From assembly GCA_023418355.1 (NCBI GenBank), contig JAEZZU010000324.1:1-5441 (forward strand): a stretch of DNA of 5,441 bases, in the 5' to 3' direction. Source of the stretch: Pseudomonadota bacterium (GTDB taxonomy: Bacteria > Pseudomonadota > Gammaproteobacteria > Burkholderiales > Burkholderiaceae_C). Made by a program: the position numbers and the translations under genes. Shown here in pieces: positions 1 to 5,115 of this stretch (positions are counted from its first letter, which is position 1; every line of letters begins with the position of its first letter). The notes under the pieces were generated by a model. That model was not told where the DNA came from. It worked only from the letters and a program-made list of their open reading frames with translations, and did no database searches.

Positions 1-720
1 CTGCTGATCATGCACCTTGCATTGTGTAACAACACTGACAGGCCTCGCGCACCACTGGCTGCTTCATGCAGAAAACTCCCTCGCTCTGACCGTTACCCTT
101 TTTGCAGCGCTGCTGGCGCTGGTCAGCAGCATGGTGTGGCTCAGTTACCGCAAGCACCAGTACCTGCTCTGGCTGAGTGCTGCCTTGCTGCTGGCGGCGG
201 TGGCTACAGCGTGCAGGAGGTGCATGAAGGCAACCTGCAGGCTGCCCACGCGGGGCAGACCATGGAGCAGGCCATTGCCGAGATCGTGCAGGTCACCAGC
301 CTGATCAGTGACATCAGCCTGGCCAGCGGTGAGCAGAGCAATGGCGTATCGCAGGTGGCCGAGGCTGTGGCACACATGGACCAGACCACGCAGAAAAATG
401 CGGCTTCCATTGAAGAAATGGCAGGTGCGGCCGAAGCCCTGCGCCAGCAGGCGGATGAGCTGGTCAGGGCCGTGGCCGCATTCCGCCTGCAAGGGAGCGT
501 GACAGAGCACACTGCTCCTGCAGGCCAGCCTGCTGCGCCATCGGTTGCCGCTGCGCCTTCAGCCCAGCCATCTGCCAGGGTGGAAGCGCCCAAGCTCGCG
601 CCTTCCAAGGCACAGACAGTCACACCACCCAAGCCCGCTCTGGCGGCAGCGCAGCCCCAGCCCAGTGCTGCCAAAACGCCTGTGGCAGCCGGTGCGGAGG
701 ATGACTGGGAAACCTTCTGA
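1..720 (+). CDS. Methyl-accepting chemotaxis protein, C-terminal part, with a non-homologous upstream segment (partial or fused)
   Basis: Chemoreceptors relay ligand binding to CheA/CheW at the inner membrane. Only the descending C-terminal helix of the signalling domain is recognisable here, from about base 208 (SVQEVHEG) to base 495 (AVAAFRLQG). It includes the second methylation region (NAASIEEMAGAAEAL), which matches the NAALVEE stretch of Tsr/Tar-type receptors. A roughly 70-residue Ala/Pro/Gln-rich linker follows, and the protein ends in DWETF (703-717), the tether that docks CheR and CheB. The kinase-contacting hairpin tip, HAMP domain and membrane helices are absent from the window. 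The frame is open to base 1 (first ATG at base 10), but residues encoded by bases 10-204 do not resemble a receptor, and another frame looks coding there. The first codons read L-L-I, which would fit the receptor motif EIKxLI, so an in-frame insertion is possible; a deletion fusion is the other reading. Functional status is unclear. Confidence 0.75.
   Translation: MLIMHLALCNNTDRPRAPLAASCRKLPRSDRYPFCSAAGAGQQHGVAQLPQAPVPALAECCLAAGGGGYSVQEVHEGNLQAAHAGQTMEQAIAEIVQVTSLISDISLASGEQSNGVSQVAEAVAHMDQTTQKNAASIEEMAGAAEALRQQADELVRAVAAFRLQGSVTEHTAPAGQPAAPSVAAAPSAQPSARVEAPKLAPSKAQTVTPPKPALAAAQPQPSAAKTPVAAGAEDDWETF
17..207 (+). other. Displaced coding segment: N-terminal-like membrane domain fragment
   Basis: Read in the second frame, bases 17-207 give a plausible membrane protein start. 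It has a hydrophobic helix NSLALTVTLFAALLALVSSM, a short basic loop WLSYRKHQ, and a second helix YLLWLSAALLLAAVATA. Third positions are G/C-rich, as in the real genes nearby, while the chemoreceptor frame over the same bases gives a Cys/Arg/Pro-rich shadow-like peptide. A TGA lies in this frame at 5-7, so the segment would begin near the TTG at 17; I see no clear Shine-Dalgarno sequence. After about base 207 the frame becomes nonsense and stops at 302-304, exactly where chemoreceptor homology begins in frame 1. The composition resembles the membrane-anchor N-terminus of a GGDEF-type signalling protein, but that is only an impression. Confidence 0.45.
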
Positions 721-743
721 CCCCGTCAGCAGCGCAGTGCAGC

Positions 744-777
744 AAGCCCGGCATGCCTGTGCATGCTGGGCTTTTTT
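744..777 (+). terminator. Rho-independent terminator of the chemoreceptor gene
   Basis: A 13-bp stem (744-756 with 761-773, one G-T wobble) closes on the 4-base loop CTGT. It runs into six T's at 772-777, 24 bases after the stop codon. It has no matching T-run on the opposite strand, so it serves the plus strand only. Confidence 0.85.
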
Positions 778-801
778 GCAGATTTTTTGCAGATGGTTTT
801 T
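772..801. repeat. 11-bp T-tract tandem repeat (two perfect copies plus a degenerate third)
   Basis: TTTTTTGCAGA occurs at 772-782 and again at 783-793 with no gap. A degenerate TTTTTGCCA follows at 797-805 after the spacer TGG. The first T-run is also the tail of the terminator. T-tracts spaced about one helical turn apart can bend DNA, but nothing in the sequence proves a role. Confidence 0.6.
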
Positions 802-827
802 GCCATTCAGAGCTTATTCCATCAGCA

Positions 828-846
828 CTGACAGCTATGGTTTTGA
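828..846 (+). repeat. Half copy of the intergenic AGCTAT-type repeat
   Basis: CTGACAGCTATGGTTTTGA matches the right arm and tail of the palindrome near the right end (5086-5104) at 16 of 19 positions. The left arm of that palindrome is missing here. It therefore looks like a degenerate or half element in the leader of the transporter gene rather than a terminator. Confidence 0.4.
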
Positions 847-987
847 TGGCTTGCCGCTGCAGCTTTTGTGTGCATTTGTTGCTGAGAACAGCAAGTACCT
901 ACTTAGAAGTTAACCTATGGGGTCTGCTCAGCGATGGCTTCATTCGCCATTGCCGATGACTCGATGCCCGAAGGAACCACCCGGGCC

Positions 988-3000
988 ATGCACTCCATAA
1001 CACTTATGAATACCAACCAACCCCTGCGAGAGTTCACCTTGCGTGGCGTACTGCTGGGGGCGCTGATCACACTGGCCTTCACGGCGGCCAATGTGTATCT
1101 GGGCCTCAAAGTCGGACTCACTTTTGCCTCTGCCATTCCCGCTGCCGTGATTTCCATGGCGCTGCTGTACCGCTTCAAGGATTCCAACATCCTCGAAAAC
1201 AACATGGTGCAGACCCAGGCTTCCGCCGCAGGCACCCTGTCTTCCGTCATCTTTGTGCTGCCCGGTCTGCTGATGCTGGGCCTGTGGTCCGGTTTTCCGT
1301 TCTGGCAGACCGCGCTGATCTGTGCCGCAGGCGGCACGCTGGGTGTGCTCTACACCGTGCCGCTGCGCCGTGTCATGGTGGTGCAGTCGCCCCACCTGCC
1401 TTATCCCGAAGGGGTGGCCGCGGCCGAAGTGCTGCGCGTGGGCGATGCACAGCGCCACCACGAAGCCGGTGCCCGCAAGAGTGACGGCCTGCGCCAGCTG
1501 GGCTGGGGTACGGCGCTGGCGGCCGTGTTTGCGTTGTTCAGCAATGGTTTCCGTGTGCTGGCTGATTCGCTCAACGTATGGCTGCCTGCAGGTTCGGTAG
1601 CCTTCCGCTTTGCTGCAGGCTTTTCGCCAGCGCTGCTGGCCGCTGGCTATCTCATGGGCGCTGCCGCTGGCGTGGCCGTGCTGCTGGGCGTGGTGCTGTG
1701 CTGGGGTGTGGTCGTGCCCTGGCTGGTGGCGCACGCCACCCCTGAAGCAGGGGTGGCGGTGGAAGCCCTGTCCACCCAGCTGTGGGCCAGCAAGGCCCGT
1801 TTTCTGGGTGCTGGCGTGATTGGTATTGCGGCCCTGTGGACCGTGCTGACCCTGATGCGCCCCATCATCCAGGCCATCCGCAAGCAGCCAGCCAAGGCCA
1901 ATGACCGCAGCACCGAGCGTGACGAGCGCGACCGTGACATGCCCCGCAGCTGGATGCTCATCATCGGCGCGGTGGCGCTGGGCGTGCTGTTCCTGGTCGT
2001 AGACCACTTCATCACCCTGCATATGCCTGAGCTTTCGGGCGGCGCAGCGGCTGCGCTGGCTGCACTGTGCGTGCTGTTTGCCGCAGTCTTTGGCTTTCTG
2101 GTGGCAGCCGCCTGCGGCTATATGGCGGGTCTGGTGGGCTCTTCGGCCAGCCCTATTTCGGGCATTGGCATCATCGCCACCATTCTGATGGGCCTGTCCC
2201 TGCTGGCGCTGCATGCACTGGTGCCTGCGTTTGCAGCCAGCGTGGCTGGTCAGATGGGCATTGGCCTGGTGCTGTTCATGGTCTCGTCCGTGCTGGCCAT
2301 GGCAGCCATTTCCAACGACAACCTGCAGGATCTGAAGACCGGCTACCTGGTCGGCGCCACACCCTGGCGCCAGCAGGTGGTGCTCATCATCGGCTGTCTG
2401 GTCGGTGCACTGGTGATTCCTCCGGTGCTGGAGCTGCTCTACAACGCCTACGGCTTTGCCGGTGCACTGCCTCGTGAAGGCATGGATGCCTCGCAGGCGC
2501 TGGCCGCGCCACAGGCAACCTTGATGACGCAGATTGCCAACGGCATCTTCAAGAGCAATCTGGACTGGAACATGCTGGGTCTGGGCGTGGCCGTGGGCGT
2601 GGTGGCCATCGTGGCCGATGTGCTGCTGCGCAAGCGCGGCACGGGCGCACTGCCTCCGCTGGCTGTTGGTCTGGGCATCTACCTGCCCCCCACCATCGGC
2701 ATGACGCTGGTGCTGGGCGCCCTGCTGGGCTGGCTGATTCAGCGTGCCATCCGCCGCTATGGCGAGCGCAATGGCAAGGACTGGGTGGCTGGCGCAGAAG
2801 AGCGTGGCTTGCTGCTGGCTTCGGGTCTGATCGTGGGCGAGAGCCTGATGGGCCTGGCACTGGCCGCCGTGATTGGCTTTAGCGGCAGCGATGCACCGCT
2901 GGCGCTGGTGGGGCATGACTTTGCACCGGCCATGTGGCTGGGGCTGGTGGCGTTTGCGGCGCTGTTTGCCTTCTTCTACAAGCGCGTGTTGCGTTCCTGA
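988..3000 (+). CDS. OPT-family oligopeptide transporter
   Basis: A polytopic inner-membrane transporter of the OPT superfamily, which is proton-coupled and carries small peptides or metal chelates; this protein's substrate cannot be read from sequence. With this start it has 670 residues, about the usual length for bacterial members. Family signatures appear in order: VYLGLKVGLTFAS (about 36-48), SNILENNMVQTQASAAGTLS (about 66-85), PYPEGVAAAEVL (about 138-149), a charged cytoplasmic loop rich in Arg/Asp/Glu (about 300-318), GSSASPISGIGIIAT (about 384-398), SNDNLQDLKTGYLVG (about 442-456), SNLDWNMLG (about 523-531) and GIYLPP (about 563-568). Hydrophobic helices fill the rest. The start is uncertain. 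ATG 988 has AAGGA at 971-975 (spacing 12). ATG 934 and 964 lie upstream in frame with no better site. ATG 1006 is closest to the conserved region but lacks a Shine-Dalgarno sequence. It appears monocistronic. Confidence 0.93.
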   Translation: MHSITLMNTNQPLREFTLRGVLLGALITLAFTAANVYLGLKVGLTFASAIPAAVISMALLYRFKDSNILENNMVQTQASAAGTLSSVIFVLPGLLMLGLWSGFPFWQTALICAAGGTLGVLYTVPLRRVMVVQSPHLPYPEGVAAAEVLRVGDAQRHHEAGARKSDGLRQLGWGTALAAVFALFSNGFRVLADSLNVWLPAGSVAFRFAAGFSPALLAAGYLMGAAAGVAVLLGVVLCWGVVVPWLVAHATPEAGVAVEALSTQLWASKARFLGAGVIGIAALWTVLTLMRPIIQAIRKQPAKANDRSTERDERDRDMPRSWMLIIGAVALGVLFLVVDHFITLHMPELSGGAAAALAALCVLFAAVFGFLVAAACGYMAGLVGSSASPISGIGIIATILMGLSLLALHALVPAFAASVAGQMGIGLVLFMVSSVLAMAAISNDNLQDLKTGYLVGATPWRQQVVLIIGCLVGALVIPPVLELLYNAYGFAGALPREGMDASQALAAPQATLMTQIANGIFKSNLDWNMLGLGVAVGVVAIVADVLLRKRGTGALPPLAVGLGIYLPPTIGMTLVLGALLGWLIQRAIRRYGERNGKDWVAGAEERGLLLASGLIVGESLMGLALAAVIGFSGSDAPLALVGHDFAPAMWLGLVAFAALFAFFYKRVLRS

Positions 3001-3012
3001 ACCATGCATGCA

Positions 3013-3034
3013 CACGGCGTTGGATAACGCCGTG
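3013..3034. other. Perfect hairpin just after the transporter stop
   Basis: CACGGCGTT (3013-3021) pairs perfectly with AACGCCGTG (3026-3034) around a GGAT loop, 12 bases after the stop codon. No T-run follows on either strand, so it is not a classical terminator alone. It sits directly before the terminator hairpin and may protect the mRNA 3' end or assist termination. Confidence 0.55.
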
Positions 3035-3042
3035 CAGATGCG

Positions 3043-3071
3043 AGGGCTGCACCATGGTGCAGCCCTTTTTT
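3043..3071 (+). terminator. Rho-independent terminator of the OPT transporter gene
   Basis: The stem GGGCTGCAC / GTGCAGCCC (3044-3052 with 3057-3065) encloses the loop CATG, is extended by an A-T pair, and is followed by six T's (3066-3071). The T-run serves the plus strand only, so the convergent acetyltransferase gene gets no clear terminator from it. Confidence 0.9.
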
Positions 3072-3084
3072 ATGCACGTGCCTG

Positions 3085-3624
3085 CTATGCGCGCGCCTGC
3101 TGCGGAGCGCGCTGCGCTGGCAGCGTGGCTTCGTAGTGCAGCACATCCAGCCACTGGCGGTGCAGCTGCGGCTGCGTGGTGGCATGGCCGTGGGGGTGAA
3201 AACTGTTTTTCAGCAGCACCTGCACCGCCGCCTTGTTCTGTGGGCGCACGGGTGCTGTCAGCCTTTGCAGATGGTGCGCATGAAAAGCTTTTTGCATCAC
3301 CACGGCGACGGCTTCGGTCGCCAGACCATGGCCATCGTAGCCGGGGGCAATGCGGTAGCTCAGCGTGGCTTGTGCTGCCGGGGTGCGCTGCACATGCGTC
3401 AGGCTGATGCGGCCTGCCAGCACACCGTCGCACCAGATCAGGTAATGCCATGCCAGCCCGGCCGCCTGCTGCTGCAAGGCTGCCTGCAGGGTCTGGGCAA
3501 AACCTTCGGGTGTGTAGAAGGACTCCGGTCGCGGGTCCATCCAGCGTTCAAACGCATCGCGGTGCTGGGTTTCAAAGGCCAGCAAAGTGGCAGCATCCGC
3601 AGCTTGCAGCAAAGTCAGCTCCAT
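3085..3624 (-). CDS. GNAT-family N-acetyltransferase (RimJ/RimL-like)
   Basis: A 179-residue soluble enzyme of the GNAT fold, transferring an acetyl group from acetyl-CoA to an amine; the acceptor is not predictable. Motif A, which holds the CoA pyrophosphate, is visible as LSYRIAPGYDGHGLATEAV (about 88-106). Motif B follows as LQRLTAPVRPQNKAAVQVLL (about 119-138), with the conserved Asn of the RimJ-like group. The usual Ser after that Asn is Ala, and the usual K-x-G-F is KNSF. The N-terminal half carries the family-typical substrate region with the strand YLIWCDGVLAGRISL. The start ATG at 3624 is chosen because AAAGG lies 6 bases upstream; an in-frame GTG at 3651 would add nine residues without comparable support. 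It is divergent from the lipoprotein gene and convergent with the transporter gene. No T-tailed hairpin follows it on its own strand. Confidence 0.9.
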   Translation of the reverse strand: MELTLLQAADAATLLAFETQHRDAFERWMDPRPESFYTPEGFAQTLQAALQQQAAGLAWHYLIWCDGVLAGRISLTHVQRTPAAQATLSYRIAPGYDGHGLATEAVAVVMQKAFHAHHLQRLTAPVRPQNKAAVQVLLKNSFHPHGHATTQPQLHRQWLDVLHYEATLPAQRAPQQARA

Positions 3625-3630
3625 GGCGGC

Positions 3631-3636
3631 CCTTTC
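3631..3636 (-). promoter_or_regulatory. Ribosome binding site deciding the acetyltransferase start
   Basis: On the minus strand GAAAGG lies 6 bases before the ATG at 3624. It favours this start over the upstream GTG at 3651. Confidence 0.6.
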
Positions 3637-3807
3637 TTCCAGACAACGCACAAAGCGCCATTGTGGCAGTCCAGCTGCTGGTACTGCGTAGGGAAGATGG
3701 CCGCCGTGCAGCGGGAAGCCTCTGGCACATCACAAGTCTTACGTCTGGGCACACATGCTGCAGACGGCGCCTGCTTACACTGCGGCCATCTGATGATGGA
3801 GAACTGC

Positions 3808-3987
3808 ATGCGACGAGTTTTGCTATTGGGTGCGCTGGCTGCCTTGCTGGGCGGCTGCGTGCTGCCACCACCCCACGGCGGCCACGGACATGGTCACGGT
3901 GGGCCAGGCCATGGTGCCCATCCCCCGGGTGGTCATGGTGGTGGGCACGGAGGTCATGGACCCAGAGGCCCCGGCGGGCGTCGTTAA
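3808..3987 (+). CDS. Small Gly/His-rich lipoprotein (59 residues)
   Basis: The protein starts MRRVLLLGALAALLGGCV: two arginines, a hydrophobic core and the lipobox L-G-G-C with Cys17 as the lipidation site. After cleavage the mature chain is only about 43 residues and consists mainly of Gly, His and Pro, with nine histidines (23, 26, 28, 30, 35, 38, 43, 47, 50), ending in the basic tail GPRGPGGRR. Histidine-glycine repeats commonly bind nickel, zinc or copper, so a surface or periplasmic metal-holding role is an inference. I do not recognise a named family. GGAG at 3798-3801 lies 6 bases before the ATG at 3808; in-frame ATGs at 3793 and 3796 would only lengthen the signal peptide. A strong terminator 8 bases after the stop supports a real, separately transcribed gene. 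The low-complexity tail means homology searches will be unreliable. Confidence 0.75.
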   Translation: MRRVLLLGALAALLGGCVLPPPHGGHGHGHGGPGHGAHPPGGHGGGHGGHGPRGPGGRR

Positions 3988-3995
3988 GGCCCAGC

Positions 3996-4023
3996 ACCCC
4001 AGCTTTTACGCTGGGGTTTTTTT
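3996..4023 (+). terminator. Rho-independent terminator of the lipoprotein gene
   Basis: The stem ACCCCAGC (3996-4003) pairs with GCTGGGGT (4010-4017) around the loop TTTTAC and is followed by a run of seven T's (4017-4023, the first also in the stem). Confidence 0.9.
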
Positions 4024-4052
4024 ATGTCTGTCTGATGTCCCCATATGTCCGT

Positions 4053-4085
4053 TTGCACTGCACTGCTGGAATTTCTAGCTATGAT
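4053..4085 (+). promoter_or_regulatory. Possible promoter region of the FtsZ-like gene (weak)
   Basis: TTGCAC (4053-4058) lies 17 bases before TAGCTA (4076-4081). An overlapping TATGAT (4080-4085) is a better -10 but then has no -35 at the right distance. The stretch is AT-rich and sits between the preceding terminator and the ribosome binding site, the expected place for a promoter. The exact boxes are a guess. Confidence 0.25.
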
Positions 4086-4122
4086 TTTTGAATCAATCCA
4101 GCAGCCCAGACTGCGTCATCCC

Positions 4123-4129
4123 TAAGGTG
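4123..4129 (+). promoter_or_regulatory. Ribosome binding site of the FtsZ-like gene
   Basis: TAAGGTG sits just before the ATG at 4134 (6 bases from AAGG). It matches the anti-Shine-Dalgarno region well and fixes the start. Confidence 0.65.
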
Positions 4130-4133
4130 TTTC

Positions 4134-5042
4134 ATGGCAGAAATCCAGCTGTCTCCGGCCTCCATGTCTTCTTTGTCTTCTCCGCTGCAGGAAGTGGCGG
4201 CGCGCTGCATTGCCGTGGGGCCAGCGGCCTGCCGGGCCATGGGTGCATGGCAGACGGCGCATTGCCTGGTCAGCACAGAACCCGGCCAGCCCAGCCTGCC
4301 GGGACATACCTGGCTGGCGCTGGATGCCGTGGATGACAGCAGCGCAGCGCTGCAGGACAGCGCCGATGCTGTTGCAGACAAGGTGCTGGCCTGGCTGCGC
4401 ACCAGCCGCAGCGAATGCACAGGGCTGGTGGTCGACACCTCCACGCGCGCTGCGCGCACCACCAGCCTGACCCTGGCACGCCGCCTGCAGGCCGCAGGCA
4501 TTGATGTGCTGGCCGTGGTGCTCTCGGCACGCCTGCAGCAGGGGGCCGAAGTCATTCAGCAGTCCCTGCATGCCCATGCGCAGCTGCATGAACTGTGCAA
4601 CGCCAGCATGCTGATTGACGGTGCACGCTTTGCGCCACTGGACGACCCAGCCCCTTATGTGCAGCACGTGTGCGATACCCTGCTGCAGGCCGTCAACGAA
4701 TATGGCTACGTCAATGTGGATGTGCAGGACATCTTTGGCGTGCTGTGCGGCCGCAACTCCCACATGGCCTATGCCGTGGTGCAGCGCGGCCCACGGCTGG
4801 CGCAGGACATGCTGGATCAGCTCCTCCAGGGCCGCCTGATGACTGCGGCCGAGCTGCGCTGTGCACGTTCCGCGCTGGTGCTGGTGGACGCTGCACGCGG
4901 GCAGCTCAAGCTCAGCGAAGCGCGTGAAATCATGCAGACCATCAGCAGCATGATGCTGCCGGATGTGCACTTCATCTACGGCAGCGGCTACTCCCAGCGC
5001 CCGGAAGGTGAACTGGGTGTGAGCCTGCTGATTTCGTATTGA
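4134..5042 (+). CDS. Divergent FtsZ/tubulin-superfamily protein lacking GTP-binding signatures
   Basis: A 302-residue cytoplasmic protein that follows the FtsZ core in order. A first strand RCIAVGPAACRAMG (about 24-37) sits where FtsZ has GVGGGGxNAV. TGLVVDTSTRAARTTS (about 96-111) sits where FtsZ has the GGGTGTG signature. GIDVLAVVLSARLQQG (122-137) matches FtsZ GILTVAVVTKPFNFEG. GYVNVDVQDIFGVL (191-204) matches the T7 loop NVDFADVRTVM and keeps N194, D196 and D199. The C-terminal domain (ARSALVLVDAARGQLKLSEA, then GELGVSLLISY) matches FtsZ ARGVLVNITAGFDLRLDE and DELRVTVVATG. Both glycine-rich GTP loops are lost, and the disordered tail with the FtsA/ZipA-binding peptide is absent. It is therefore not the housekeeping ftsZ. 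By inference it may bind FtsZ without hydrolysing GTP. It is a single-gene unit with its own ribosome binding site and terminator. The superfamily call is by eye; the function is unknown. Confidence 0.75.
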   Translation: MAEIQLSPASMSSLSSPLQEVAARCIAVGPAACRAMGAWQTAHCLVSTEPGQPSLPGHTWLALDAVDDSSAALQDSADAVADKVLAWLRTSRSECTGLVVDTSTRAARTTSLTLARRLQAAGIDVLAVVLSARLQQGAEVIQQSLHAHAQLHELCNASMLIDGARFAPLDDPAPYVQHVCDTLLQAVNEYGYVNVDVQDIFGVLCGRNSHMAYAVVQRGPRLAQDMLDQLLQGRLMTAAELRCARSALVLVDAARGQLKLSEAREIMQTISSMMLPDVHFIYGSGYSQRPEGELGVSLLISY

Positions 5043-5052
5043 TATTTGAGAT

Positions 5053-5102
5053 AAAAAATAGCTGCCAGCGCAGTACAGACAAGCGCTGGCAGCTATTTTT
5101 TT
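5053..5102. terminator. Bidirectional terminator and Comamonadaceae-type palindromic repeat
   Basis: A perfect 19-bp stem (5053-5071 with 5083-5101) closes around an 11-base loop. A six-A run begins it and a seven-T run ends it, so it can stop transcription from both convergent genes: the FtsZ-like gene (stop 11 bases away) and pdxY (stop 14 bases away). The core arm AATAGCTGCCAGCGC resembles an intergenic palindrome I recall as widely repeated in Comamonadaceae genomes. Confidence 0.92.
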
Positions 5103-5115
5103 GAATGAGCGGGTC

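Noticed and set aside
15..188. Direct repeat CCTTGC at 15-20 and 183-188 as a target-site duplication flanking an insertion
   Set aside because: Six bases matching by chance is likely. There are no inverted ends, and excising between the copies does not restore a typical receptor sequence.
876..905. Promoter-like TTGTTG with 18-base spacing to TACTTA upstream of the transporter
   Set aside because: Both boxes are weak matches and similar pairs are expected by chance in this AT-richer stretch.
940..3015. 691-residue open frame on the minus strand across the transporter gene
   Set aside because: It is the antisense shadow of the OPT gene. The product is His/Gln/Gly-rich without recognisable domains, while the plus strand carries clear family motifs.
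3652..3807. Regulatory RNA or divergent promoter boxes between the acetyltransferase and lipoprotein genes
   Set aside because: I found no convincing -35/-10 pair, hairpin series or conserved RNA motif in this stretch. It probably holds both promoters, but I cannot place them.
3136..3987. 283-residue plus-strand open frame ending with the lipoprotein
   Set aside because: Its first two thirds are antisense to the acetyltransferase gene and show no domain. Only the last 59 codons, with their own ribosome binding site and signal peptide, look real.
4134..5042. Calling this gene the housekeeping ftsZ
   Set aside because: The GGGTGTG signature, the first glycine loop and the C-terminal FtsA/ZipA-binding tail are all missing, and no ftsA, ftsQ or mur genes lie nearby.
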